Of a stretch of 64,000 bases of DNA, positions 1-8,482 are shown in pieces. The position numbers were made by a program, and so were the translations under genes. Below the pieces are notes generated by a model that was given only the letters and a program-made list of their open reading frames with translations, was not told the origin of the DNA and did no database searches. Numbering within the stretch: position 1 is the stretch's first letter; every line of letters begins with the position of its first letter. The stretch lies in contig JAFSIR010000009.1 of NCBI GenBank assembly GCA_017439715.1, forward strand, positions 27,880 to 91,879, given 5' to 3'. Origin of the DNA: Clostridia bacterium (GTDB taxonomy: Bacteria; Bacillota; Clostridia; Christensenellales; QAND01).

Positions 1-1773
1 AACGAAGAGATCAGCGATGCGGATATCGTGCTCACGCACTTTGCAAACTATATCTCCGCGCTCAACCGGGAAAAACAGTCGTTCGATTATTCATACTATA
101 ACCGGGACAAAACGGGCACCTTTGTTTGGAAGAAATACGATGTTATCGATGCCACTTTTTCCGATGTGCTTGACACGATGGCCCAAACGTATCCCGATCA
201 GTATGCCTTTAAGTATCCGACGCTGGACTATACAAGAACATATGAGCAGTTCCGCCGCGATATGGATGAGTGTGCTGCTGCCCTGATCTCGCTGGGCGTA
301 AAAGCGGGCGATCACGTGGCCATCTGGGCCACCAACGTGCCGCAGTGGTTCATCACCTTCTGGGCTACCACCAAGATCGGTGCCGTGCTTGTTACGGTCA
401 ATACCGCGTACAAAATCCATGAGATAGAGTATCTTTTAAAACAATCCGATACGCACACGCTCGTAATGATCGAGTATTGCAAGGATATCAACTATAAAGA
501 GATCATCGAAGAGCTTTGCCCCGAGTTGAAAACGCTCAAACCGGGCACGCCGCTGTACTCGAAAAACCTGCCGTTCCTGCGCAACGTTGTAACCGTTGAT
601 TTTTCGATGGACGGCTGCCTTACCTGGGAACAAATGCTCGACCGCTCTGTGATGGTGCCAAAGGCGGAAGTGCGCCGCCGCGCCTCGCTTGTAAAGCCTG
701 ACAGTGTGTGCAACATGCAGTACACCTCCGGCACAACCGGGTTCCCCAAAGGCGTGATGCTCACGCACCGCAACATTGTGAACAATGGCAAAACCATTGG
801 CGACAGGATGGATCTCTCCACGGCAGACCGCATGATGATCCAGGTGCCCATGTTCCATTGCTTTGGCATGGTGCTTTCCATGACATCGATGATGACGCAT
901 GGCGGCACGCTGTGCCCCATCCCGTATTTTTCGCCCAAATCCGCGCTTTCCTGCATAAACAATGAGCGCATCACTTGTTTTAACGGTGTGCCCACCATGT
1001 TTATTGCAATGTTTGGGCACCCGGATTTTGCCAGCACAGATTTCTCTTATATGAGAACTGGTATCATGGCCGGTGCAAACTGCCCGGCAGATCTGATGCG
1101 GCGCGCAGCGGCGGAAATGAATATGCGAGAGATTATCTCGGTTTATGGGCAAACGGAGGCGGCGCCCGGCTGTACGATGGGCGAGGTAAATGAAGATCTT
1201 GACCATCGCGTTGAAACCGTGGGCAGCGCATTCCCGGGCGTGGAATGCAAGATCATTGACCCGGAAACCGGGGAAGAGCTGCCCGATGGGCAAAGCGGTG
1301 AATTTGTGGCCCGCGGGTTCAACATCATGAAAGGGTATTATAAAATGCCCGAAGCAACAGCGCAGGCGATCGATGCGCAGGGATGGCTGCACTCGGGCGA
1401 TATCTGTATGCGCACGGAAGACGGTTATTATAAAGTAACGGGCCGCCTTAAAGATATGATCATCCGCGGCGGTGAAAACCTGTATCCCCGCGAAATTGAG
1501 GAGTTTTATTTAACCAACCCCAAAGTGCGCGATGTGCAGGTCGTTGGCGTACCGGATGAGAGATACGGCGAGGAATGCTGTGCATGGATCATCCTGCATA
1601 ATGGCGAAACGGCAGACGAAGCAGAAATGAAGGCATACGGCAATGCATCCATTGCGCGTCACAAAGTGCCTAAATATTTCCTGTTTGTGGAGGAGTTCCC
1701 GATGAACGCTGCCGGCAAGATCCTGAAATACAAGATGCGGGAAGAATCCGCAGAACTGTTGGGCTTAAAATAA
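1..1773 (+). CDS. AMP-binding acyl-CoA synthetase (FadD-like), 5' end outside window
   Basis: Activates a carboxylic acid (probably a medium or long fatty acid) to its acyl-CoA through an acyl-adenylate. The frame is open from base 1, and the first in-window start is a GTG at 28 without a convincing ribosome site, so the true start probably lies upstream. Counting from that GTG, the ATP-binding loop YTSGTTGFPKG is near residue 231, the YGQTE motif near 372, the hinge RLKDMIIRGGENLYP near 473, and the acyl-adenylate lysine in NAAGKILK near 563. All core ANL-family motifs are present, so the enzyme should be active. Chain-length preference cannot be read. A strong terminator follows at once. 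Confidence 0.9.
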   Translation, partial: NEEISDADIVLTHFANYISALNREKQSFDYSYYNRDKTGTFVWKKYDVIDATFSDVLDTMAQTYPDQYAFKYPTLDYTRTYEQFRRDMDECAAALISLGVKAGDHVAIWATNVPQWFITFWATTKIGAVLVTVNTAYKIHEIEYLLKQSDTHTLVMIEYCKDINYKEIIEELCPELKTLKPGTPLYSKNLPFLRNVVTVDFSMDGCLTWEQMLDRSVMVPKAEVRRRASLVKPDSVCNMQYTSGTTGFPKGVMLTHRNIVNNGKTIGDRMDLSTADRMMIQVPMFHCFGMVLSMTSMMTHGGTLCPIPYFSPKSALSCINNERITCFNGVPTMFIAMFGHPDFASTDFSYMRTGIMAGANCPADLMRRAAAEMNMREIISVYGQTEAAPGCTMGEVNEDLDHRVETVGSAFPGVECKIIDPETGEELPDGQSGEFVARGFNIMKGYYKMPEATAQAIDAQGWLHSGDICMRTEDGYYKVTGRLKDMIIRGGENLYPREIEEFYLTNPKVRDVQVVGVPDERYGEECCAWIILHNGETADEAEMKAYGNASIARHKVPKYFLFVEEFPMNAAGKILKYKMREESAELLGLK

Positions 1774-1784
1774 CAAACGGGTGC

Positions 1785-1823
1785 AAGGCCCATGCTCAGG
1801 CATGGGCCTTGTTTTTTGTTTTT
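1785..1823 (+). terminator. Intrinsic terminator of the acyl-CoA synthetase gene
   Basis: An 11-bp perfect stem (1785-1795 with 1800-1810) with a 4-base loop, followed by a T-rich run. Confidence 0.9.
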
Positions 1824-1908
1824 TATATGGTTTTATGCGTTTTAAGACCGGATTATAGGACAGTTGATTCCGTAAATTCAACGTAAACAACAACGAGGAG
1901 GGAAAACC

Positions 1909-2679
1909 ATGTTTGAAATCATCCTTCCCGGCCAACAGGCCGAGAAAGAAAAAAGGGAAGCCTGTGTGTCTCTGGTGCGGGTCTCGTTTCTCTTGGAGAA
2001 TGCTGAACTCAACTATTACAATGATCAGTTTGACCTTCATGAAGGCGATATTGTGTATGTGGAAGGCAAATATGCCGGAACACCCGGCCGGGTAACAAAA
2101 GTTTTCTATTCGTTTAAGATCCGCCGATCCGAGTATAAAAGAGTGATCTTCGTTGCGGACACGGAGGTTCACGGCCGGTTTTACATGGCAGGATCGCACT
2201 TTGTAACGTTAGATCCTCATGCGCTGCCGATCGAAAAGGTGATCACCTGGTTCCGCCCGCCCATTGAGGAAGATGAAACGTATATCACCGTAACGGATGA
2301 CCGCACAATCGATCTTTTAACGCTGGAGGGCCTGGTAGTTTCTCCCAAAGTGCTTGAGCGCGGCGTTTCGTATTACAAGGAAAATTTAGTAAAATACCTA
2401 TGCATTGACGGGAATACGGGCACCGCCATCGTGGAAGGATCGAATCCGTATGAAGTGGAGTTTGTGTATGAAAACGGAACGGTCAAACAATTGGTTTGCA
2501 ACTGTTTGTGCATCGAAACGTGCAAGCATGAAGTAGCCGCACTGATGCAGCTTAGAGAAACGCTTGCGTGGTTAAATAAGCAAAACTTAACGGAAACGGA
2601 CTATTTTGCGACCGTGTTTGAGCCTCTGTTGATCGAAAAATGCCTCGCGGGCAAACGGGAGGGCATGATCGAGCTGTAA
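1909..2679 (+). CDS. SWIM zinc-finger protein of unknown function
   Basis: A 256-residue protein with ATG start behind the ribosome site GAGGAGGG. Around residues 197-206 it has a compact CxC...CxH cluster (CNC, then CKH) typical of SWIM zinc fingers, which bind DNA or proteins. The N-terminal ~80 residues look like an oligonucleotide-binding-style beta domain (a 'GDIVYVEGKYAGTPGRV' segment), recalling the 3'-DNA-binding domain of PriA; that resemblance is by eye only. The gene stands alone between two terminators. The same architecture recurs, to my recollection, in clostridial genomes without an assigned role. A nucleic-acid role is inference. Confidence 0.72.
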   Translation: MFEIILPGQQAEKEKREACVSLVRVSFLLENAELNYYNDQFDLHEGDIVYVEGKYAGTPGRVTKVFYSFKIRRSEYKRVIFVADTEVHGRFYMAGSHFVTLDPHALPIEKVITWFRPPIEEDETYITVTDDRTIDLLTLEGLVVSPKVLERGVSYYKENLVKYLCIDGNTGTAIVEGSNPYEVEFVYENGTVKQLVCNCLCIETCKHEVAALMQLRETLAWLNKQNLTETDYFATVFEPLLIEKCLAGKREGMIEL

Positions 2680-2684
2680 AAAAA

Positions 2685-2715
2685 GCCAAAGAGAAATTTC
2701 TCTTTGGCCTTTTTG
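2685..2715. terminator. Bidirectional intrinsic terminator
   Basis: A perfect 24-base inverted repeat (2685-2708) flanked by A-run and T-run. It serves the SWIM gene on + and the acetyltransferase gene on -. Confidence 0.9.
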
Positions 2716-2717
2716 TT

Positions 2718-3197
2718 TTATGATTTTTGGAATGCCAGCCGCTCTGTGCCGTCAGACACATGGCAGATGCCGCAAAACTGAAACCCCTTTTTGCCAACAA
2801 GGCGCTGCATGGGCTTGTTGTTCACATGCGTGTCGATGCGCACATTGCCGCATTTTTCAAAGCACCAGTCAAGGCAAAACGCTGCGGCCCCCCGCCGCGC
2901 GCCGCCCGTTGCAATGCGGTGCACCACGCCATAAGGGCGGTCATTGAGCCAGACACCCTCGAGCGTGTGATAGGCCGGATCATCGCCCACATAGAAACAG
3001 AACACAGCCAGGATCTCATCGTCTTCCGCGCATACATAGCTTTGGCCCAATTCAATATCCGCCTCGATCTGCGCGCGTGTGGGCCGGTCGGTGCCCCATT
3101 GGGTGGGATTGCCGTTTTCAGCCATGAAAGCACGGGCTTTGGCATAGATCTCCATCACCCGGTCAAGATCGGATGCGGTGGTAAGGCGAATCTGCAT
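2718..3197 (-). CDS. GNAT-family N-acetyltransferase
   Basis: A 159-residue protein of the GCN5-related acetyltransferase fold: beta strand start MQIRLTTASDLDRVMEIY, a central AVFCFYVGDDPAY strand, an acetyl-CoA loop region around ATGGARRGAAAFCLDWCFE, and a C-terminal NKPMQRLVGKKGFQFCG segment. The substrate cannot be told. The ATG at 3197 overlaps the TGA of the upstream alanine dehydrogenase by one base (TGATG), so translation is probably coupled; a TTG one codon earlier is less likely. It ends in a shared bidirectional terminator. Confidence 0.82.
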   Translation of the reverse strand: MQIRLTTASDLDRVMEIYAKARAFMAENGNPTQWGTDRPTRAQIEADIELGQSYVCAEDDEILAVFCFYVGDDPAYHTLEGVWLNDRPYGVVHRIATGGARRGAAAFCLDWCFEKCGNVRIDTHVNNKPMQRLVGKKGFQFCGICHVSDGTERLAFQKS

Positions 3198-4312
3198 CAA
3201 AGAACCTCTTCAGCCGGTGTATAGGGAAGCCCCTGTGCATCGGCCACGCCTTTAAAGGTAAGCGTGCCTTTATATACATTCAGGCCGCGCATAAGCGCTC
3301 TGTTAGCGCGCATGGCGTTTTCAGCGCCCATGTTAGCGATCATCAGGGCATACGACAGCGTTGCATTGGCCAGCGCAAAGGTGGATGTGCGCGGTACAGC
3401 GCCGGGCATGTTGGCCACACAGTAGTGCACTACACCGTAACGCACAAAGCAGGGATCGTCATGCGTGGTGATGCGGTCCATCGTAGCGATGGAACCGCCC
3501 TGGTCGATTGCAACGTCTACCATGGCAGCGCCGGGTTTCATGGTTTTCACCATTTCCTCGGTCACAAGCTGCGGCGTGCGGCCGCCGGGCACGAGCACAG
3601 CGCCGATCACAAGATCCGCTTCCTTCACTTCGGCAGCAATGTTATACGGGTTAGACATAAGCGTGGACACGTTGTTGCCGAGAATATCATCAATATACGC
3701 CAAACGCGCGCCGGAAATATCCACCACGGTCACCTGTGCGCCCATGCCGGCCGCCACACGGGCAGCGTTAAGGCCCACTGTACCGCCGCCGAGGATCAGC
3801 ACACGCGCTTTGGGCACACCGGGCACGCCGCCGAGCAGCACGCCGCGGCCGCCATTGTTTTTCTCCAGCAGCGCTGCGCCTACCTGAACGGACATACGCC
3901 CGGCCACTTCGCTCATCGGGGAAAGCAAGGGAAGGCTGCCGTTATCGAGCTGAACGGTTTCATAACCGATGCCGATAATCTTACGCTCAAGCAGGGCTTT
4001 GGTTTGCACCGGGTCGGGCGCAAGATGGAAATAGGTGAACACGATCTGGCCTTCGCGCAGCATTGCATACTCGCTTTCCAGAGGCTCTTTCACTTTTATG
4101 ATCATATCGGCTTTTGCAAACACATCGGCGGCTGTCGGCTCGATCACAGCCCCCGCCTGTGCATATTCGTCATCGGCAAAGCCGCTGTTGATACCTGCAT
4201 TGGTTTCAATCAAAACGGTGTGCCCGGCGCGAACAAACGAATCAACACCGGCCGGTGTAACGCTAACGCGTCCTTCACCCTGTTTGATCTCTTTAGGAAC
4301 GCCAATTATCAT
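3197..4312 (-). CDS. ald: Alanine dehydrogenase
   Basis: Interconverts L-alanine and pyruvate plus ammonia with NAD. It is 371 residues, the normal length for the family. Starting from the ATG at 4312, preceded by GGAGGG, it begins MIIGVPKEIKQGEGRV as in other Ald proteins; a longer frame upstream lacks a ribosome site. The substrate-binding lysine lies in KVKEP, the catalytic histidine in YFHLA, the Rossmann loop is VLILGGGTVGLNAA near residue 170, and VAIDQGG holds the conserved aspartate. The acetyltransferase gene follows in an overlapping arrangement. Alanine dehydrogenase is often linked to sporulation and germination metabolism in Bacillota. Confidence 0.95.
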   Translation of the reverse strand: MIIGVPKEIKQGEGRVSVTPAGVDSFVRAGHTVLIETNAGINSGFADDEYAQAGAVIEPTAADVFAKADMIIKVKEPLESEYAMLREGQIVFTYFHLAPDPVQTKALLERKIIGIGYETVQLDNGSLPLLSPMSEVAGRMSVQVGAALLEKNNGGRGVLLGGVPGVPKARVLILGGGTVGLNAARVAAGMGAQVTVVDISGARLAYIDDILGNNVSTLMSNPYNIAAEVKEADLVIGAVLVPGGRTPQLVTEEMVKTMKPGAAMVDVAIDQGGSIATMDRITTHDDPCFVRYGVVHYCVANMPGAVPRTSTFALANATLSYALMIANMGAENAMRANRALMRGLNVYKGTLTFKGVADAQGLPYTPAEEVL

Positions 4313-4358
4313 GCAAATCCCTCCTGCGTTAGAATATAACATTCATAAAATTAAAATG

Positions 4359-4387
4359 ATTATACGACAAATTATAAAACCTCACAA
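4359..4387 (-). promoter_or_regulatory. Promoter of ald
   Basis: On the minus strand, -35 TTGTGA (4382-4387), a 17-base spacer, and -10 TATAAT (4359-4364), about 47 bases upstream of the ald start. Confidence 0.7.
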
Positions 4388-4450
4388 GTTTTATCCTTCA
4401 AAAAACTTCAAAATGTGATATGATGAACCATATATTTTGGAGGACTGAAG

Positions 4451-5680
4451 TTGAACAAAAGAAAGAAAGAAAATGTTTTACCCGCAAAATGGCTGTATTG
4501 GTTGCTTTTTTGGCCGATTACGCTGTTTGTGCGGCTGCGAAACAATGTTCATTTGCATAATAAGAAGGCTGTGCGCAGTATGGAAGCGCCGTTTGTTGTG
4601 ATCTGCAACCATCCCGGTTTTTTTGATTTTATCTATACCTGCATGATGCTGCGGCCGTTTATCCCGTCCATCATTGCGGCGCGGTATTATTTTTATCATA
4701 AAAAGTTGGGCCCGCTGCTCAATAAGCTGGGCGTGATTCCTAAAAATCTATATGACGCGGATGTAAACGCCGTGCGTGCCTGCTTTCGTGTGCGCAACGC
4801 CGGCGGGGTAATCTGTGTGTTTCCGGAAGGCAGGCTGTCTGCATACGGATCGATGGAAACTATTACGGCGCCCACGCTGCGGTTTTTGAAAAAGCTGGGC
4901 TTGCCTGTGCTGAACATCCATATCGAAGGCTCGTATCTGACTACACCCAAATTTGACCACACGGTGCGCCGCGGCCGGATTGATGTAACGGCCGAACAGG
5001 TGTTTTCTGCAGAAGATTGGCAAACTTTGCCGCTGGAAGAATTGGAAAAACGGCTGTATGCAGTGCTGGATTATGATGAATTCAAAACCCAGGCGGAAAA
5101 ACGCGTGCGCTTCAAGAGCAGGGCCAGAACCAAGAACCTGGAGCATTTGCTGTATATCTGCCCGCGCTGCGGAGCGGAGTTCAGCATGGCCACGTATGAC
5201 GATAAAATCCGCTGCACCGCTTGCGGAAACGGCGCGGTGCTCAACGAGTATTATGATTTTGTGCCGTTCGGGCCCGGCTGTGTGGTTCCGGCCAACATAC
5301 GGGATTGGTATCTGCTGCAGAAAGAAAAAGAGTATCAGGCGGTCAGGGAAAATGACGCGTATGAGCTCAGGTCACATGTGCTTCTCAAACAGCCGCGCGG
5401 CGGGAAAGAATGGTTTTCCGTTGTTGGAGAAGGGGAAACCGTGCTTGACCGCAACGGCCTGAGATATGAAGGTACCAAGGATGGGGAAGCGTTTTGTTTC
5501 ACCATTCCGTTGTCGATTGTGCCTGTGCTGTTATACGGCACGAATGAAAACTATGAATCCTATTATAACGGCGAGTTTTATTATTTTTTGCCGAACGAGC
5601 CGCAGCATAGCGTAAAATGGTCTGTTGTATACGAGCAGATTCATCGACTGTATGAAGAAGGTGTGAATAATGGAGAATGA
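4451..5680 (+). CDS. PlsC-type acyltransferase with C-terminal zinc ribbon
   Basis: A 409-residue protein. Residues ~45-190 are a lysophospholipid acyltransferase domain with the catalytic NHPGFFD box (NHx4D) and the FPEGR glycerophosphate-binding box; a hydrophobic segment near the N-terminus suggests membrane association. Residues ~235-260 form a four-cysteine zinc ribbon (CPRCG and CTACG), followed by a ~150-residue domain I do not recognise. The start is TTG with GGAGG upstream. The 3' end overlaps the start of the YfcC-type transporter by 11 bases. Phospholipid acyl transfer is the family role; the purpose of the zinc-ribbon extension is unknown. Confidence 0.82.
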   Translation: MNKRKKENVLPAKWLYWLLFWPITLFVRLRNNVHLHNKKAVRSMEAPFVVICNHPGFFDFIYTCMMLRPFIPSIIAARYYFYHKKLGPLLNKLGVIPKNLYDADVNAVRACFRVRNAGGVICVFPEGRLSAYGSMETITAPTLRFLKKLGLPVLNIHIEGSYLTTPKFDHTVRRGRIDVTAEQVFSAEDWQTLPLEELEKRLYAVLDYDEFKTQAEKRVRFKSRARTKNLEHLLYICPRCGAEFSMATYDDKIRCTACGNGAVLNEYYDFVPFGPGCVVPANIRDWYLLQKEKEYQAVRENDAYELRSHVLLKQPRGGKEWFSVVGEGETVLDRNGLRYEGTKDGEAFCFTIPLSIVPVLLYGTNENYESYYNGEFYYFLPNEPQHSVKWSVVYEQIHRLYEEGVNNGE

Positions 5681-7115
5681 TCAGGGATTGAGAATCTCCA
5701 AAAAAACGTTCCTGGGCACGGTGTGTGTGCTTTTATGTGTTGTGCTGGTTGCCGGAATACTCACCCTTGTGCTGCCGCAGGGCCGATTTGAAACCGATGA
5801 GAGCGGCACCATGATTCCCGGCAGCTACCATCACACGCAGGGCCGGCGCCTGCCGGTATACCGCTGGCTGACCGCGCCGTTTGAAGTGATGATCGGCACA
5901 GACGCCGTGATGGTATGGATGATTGCGCTGTTCCTGCTGGTGATCGGCGGCGTATTCTATGTGCTGGACAAGGGAAGTGTGATTTCCGCGTTTTTGGCTT
6001 CTGCCATCAAACGGTACGGGGCGAATAAATACAAGGTTCTGTCGGCTGTTACCTTTTTGAGCATGCTGCTGGGGGCAACGATGGGCCTGTTTGAAGAGCT
6101 GGCGGCGATCGTGCCGCTGATGGTGGCATTTTCGCTGGCAATGGGGTGGGACTCGCTGGTAGGCCTTGGGATGAGCATCCTGGCCGTCGGTTTTGGTTTC
6201 ACGGCGGGCATTTTCAATCCTTTCAGCGTTTTAATCGCCCAGAAACTGGCGGGCATACCCCTGTTTTCGGGCATGCTGTTCCGCATATTCACGTTTGCGG
6301 TGATCTATCTGGCGCTGAACGTGTTTTTGACCAGATACGCCAAAAAGATCGAGAAGGACCCCACGCGCTCCATTGCGTATGAAACGGATGGCGCCTTGCG
6401 CAGCCGCTATATGGGCTGTCAGGATCTTGTTGTAACGGCAGGCATGCACAAGAGCATGAAGATATTTGGCTTTTCGGTATGCGCGGTATTAGGGTATATC
6501 GTGTTGGCGCTCATTTGCCTGTACACGGGCGTGACATCGGTTTTGAGCGATATCACGATGCCGGTGATGATACTGCTCATCGGCACAGGCGGCCTGGTTG
6601 CCGGGCGCAGGGCATACGGCAACAACCGTGTATTTAAGGATTTTGTGCGGGGCATGGTGAACATGCTGCCCGGTGTTGCACTGATCGTGCTGGCGATGAG
6701 CGTAAAACACATTGTGGTCATCGGCGGCGTGATGGACACGATCCTCAACGAAATCTATCTCGTGCTTTCGGGCGTGGGCGGGTTCGGCGCCATTTTGCTG
6801 GTGTTCCTGTTCGTGCTGGTGCTTGAGTTCTTTATTTCCAGCGCTTCAGCCAAAGCGTTTATCGTGATCCCGCTTTTGGTGCCGATCGTATCGTTGATCG
6901 GGCTTACCAGGCAAACGGTGATCCAGGCGTTCTGCTTTGCGGATGGATTTTCCAACATGTTTTTCCCCACAAGCGGGTGTTTGTTGATCGTGCTGGGGCT
7001 GGTGAACCTGTCATACGGGAAATGGGTGCGCTGGTCTTCCAAGATCATGCTGGTGATGCTGGGTATTTCCGTGGCGCTGATGATGCTGGCAGTAGCGATC
7101 TGCTACGGGCCGTAA
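5670..7115 (+). CDS. YfcC-family membrane transporter
   Basis: A 481-residue integral membrane protein with about twelve hydrophobic segments. The order of segments and motifs such as VLPQGRFE near the N-terminus, FEELAAIVPLM, GFTAGIFNPFSVLIAQ and the C-terminal FADGFSNMFFPTSG match the YfcC/DcuC-related anion transporter superfamily, which moves short-chain carboxylates or amino acids. The substrate is not determinable. The ATG at 5670 lies inside the last codons of the acyltransferase gene, so the two genes form one translationally coupled unit. Confidence 0.85.
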   Translation: MENDQGLRISKKTFLGTVCVLLCVVLVAGILTLVLPQGRFETDESGTMIPGSYHHTQGRRLPVYRWLTAPFEVMIGTDAVMVWMIALFLLVIGGVFYVLDKGSVISAFLASAIKRYGANKYKVLSAVTFLSMLLGATMGLFEELAAIVPLMVAFSLAMGWDSLVGLGMSILAVGFGFTAGIFNPFSVLIAQKLAGIPLFSGMLFRIFTFAVIYLALNVFLTRYAKKIEKDPTRSIAYETDGALRSRYMGCQDLVVTAGMHKSMKIFGFSVCAVLGYIVLALICLYTGVTSVLSDITMPVMILLIGTGGLVAGRRAYGNNRVFKDFVRGMVNMLPGVALIVLAMSVKHIVVIGGVMDTILNEIYLVLSGVGGFGAILLVFLFVLVLEFFISSASAKAFIVIPLLVPIVSLIGLTRQTVIQAFCFADGFSNMFFPTSGCLLIVLGLVNLSYGKWVRWSSKIMLVMLGISVALMMLAVAICYGP

Positions 7116-7124
7116 CAGAGAATC

Positions 7125-7153
7125 GTGCAATCCTGAACAGGATATGATATAGT
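7125..7153 (+). promoter_or_regulatory. Promoter with inverted repeat before the aldolase gene
   Basis: -35-like GTGCAA (7125-7130), a 17-base spacer and -10 TATAGT (7148-7153). An inverted repeat ATCCTG-AA-CAGGAT (7130-7143) fills the spacer and could be an operator. Confidence 0.5.
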
Positions 7154-7184
7154 ACAACAAGAATTTGTAAGGAGCGAATTTGCC

Positions 7185-7871
7185 ATGCAGTACATGTTTG
7201 ACACAGCCAACATTGCAGACATTGAAAAATACGGCGCGCTGGTGCCGTACACCGGCGTAACAAGCAACCCCTCGATCATTAAAAAAGAGGGTGCGATTGA
7301 TTTTTTTGCCCATTTCCGCCGCATCCGCGAGATCATCGGGTTTGAGCGCAGCCTGCATATTCAGGTGTTGGCTGAAGACTGCGAAGGCATTCTGGCTGAT
7401 GCGGAAGCGATCCTGAAAAATGTGGACGATCAGGTGTTTATCAAGATTCCTGTTACCATGGAAGGCCTCAAAGCCATGCAGATGCTTAAATCCAAAGGTG
7501 TAGGCGTGACTGCTACGGCAATTTATACGCGCGTGCAGGGCTATATGGCGATGGAAGCGGGCGCTGATTTTATTGCTCCGTATTTCAACCGCATGGAAAA
7601 CCTGGATATCGATCCCCGCGCTGTGATCTCGGATTTTGCAGCGGCAATCGACACCTATGGATATCAGACCATCATTTTGGCCGCCAGCTTTAAAAACATG
7701 GGCCAGGTCAATGACGCGTTTGCCTGCGGCGCGCAGGCGGCCACCATGGGAATAGATGTGCTTACGGGCGCCTTTGCCATGCCGAGCATCAAAAAAGCGG
7801 TAGACGACTTTGCTGCTGACTGGTATGCAACGTTTGGCCCCGGGGCGACCATTCCCGGCCAGGCAAAATAA
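7185..7871 (+). CDS. fsa: Transaldolase/fructose-6-phosphate aldolase-like protein
   Basis: A 228-residue class I aldolase of the small transaldolase group. The family opening MFDTANIADIEKY, the TSNPSII loop, the Schiff-base lysine in FIKIPVT (residue ~87), the TATAIY strand and the Phe/Gly-rich phosphate end are all visible. It is slightly longer than typical FSA proteins (~215-220). It either cleaves fructose 6-phosphate or transfers dihydroxyacetone units; sequence alone does not separate these. Ribosome site AAGGAG precedes the ATG. It is followed by a terminator and then a kinase gene. Confidence 0.88.
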   Translation: MQYMFDTANIADIEKYGALVPYTGVTSNPSIIKKEGAIDFFAHFRRIREIIGFERSLHIQVLAEDCEGILADAEAILKNVDDQVFIKIPVTMEGLKAMQMLKSKGVGVTATAIYTRVQGYMAMEAGADFIAPYFNRMENLDIDPRAVISDFAAAIDTYGYQTIILAASFKNMGQVNDAFACGAQAATMGIDVLTGAFAMPSIKKAVDDFAADWYATFGPGATIPGQAK

Positions 7872-7886
7872 AGAAAGAATGAAACG

Positions 7887-7917
7887 GCGGCAGGGCATAG
7901 CTTTGCCGCTGTTTTTT
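7887..7917 (+). terminator. Intrinsic terminator after the aldolase gene
   Basis: Stem GCGGCA/TGCCGC (7887-7892 with 7904-7909), extended inward by four pairs including two G-U, followed by a T-run. Confidence 0.75.
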
Positions 7918-7937
7918 GACTGCATCAGGAGGCGCAA

Positions 7938-8432
7938 ATGAAAAAGCTGTATATGATCGGTGGCGCGATGGGCGTGGGGAAAACAACGGTGTGCCAAACG
8001 TTGAAAGCACAACTCCCCAACTGCGTGTTTTTGGATGGAGACTGGTGCTGGGATGCCGATCCGTTCTGCGTAACAGAAGAAACAAAGCAGATGGTGTTAA
8101 ACAACATTTGTTATCTGCTGAACAGCTTTATCGGCTGCTCGGCCTATCAAAACATCGTGTTTTGCTGGGTGATGCATGAGCAGGGCATTATAGACAGCAT
8201 TGTGAACAGGCTGGACACAAAAGATTGCGCCGTTGTGCCGATCTCTCTTTTGGCAAACGAAGAAACGATCCAAAAAAGAATCATGGATGATGTGGATAAG
8301 GGCAAACGCACGGAAGATGTGTTTTTGCGCAGCCTGAACTATCTGCCGCGCTATCACACGCTGAACACGGCAAAAATCGAAACGGATGGGAAAACGCCGG
8401 CCCGGATCGCACAGGAGATTGGGTGGCTGTAA
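7938..8432 (+). CDS. Small P-loop nucleotide kinase-like protein
   Basis: A 164-residue ATPase with a Walker A loop GGAMGVGKTT at residues 8-17. The overall size and a LDGDWCWD segment after strand 2 resemble small AAA-type kinases that phosphorylate nucleosides, antibiotics or other small molecules. The acceptor is unknown. ATG start with AGGAGG. It sits between two terminators, so it is probably expressed alone. Confidence 0.7.
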   Translation: MKKLYMIGGAMGVGKTTVCQTLKAQLPNCVFLDGDWCWDADPFCVTEETKQMVLNNICYLLNSFIGCSAYQNIVFCWVMHEQGIIDSIVNRLDTKDCAVVPISLLANEETIQKRIMDDVDKGKRTEDVFLRSLNYLPRYHTLNTAKIETDGKTPARIAQEIGWL

Positions 8433-8434
8433 AG

Positions 8435-8472
8435 AAAAAACCTGTTCAGCCTTGAGCCGAACAGGTTTTTTT
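8435..8472. terminator. Bidirectional intrinsic terminator
   Basis: A 13-bp stem (8435-8447 with 8459-8471) with A-rich and T-rich flanks, between the convergent kinase gene and the CoA-disulfide reductase pseudogene. Confidence 0.88.
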
Positions 8473-8482
8473 AAAAAGCGTT

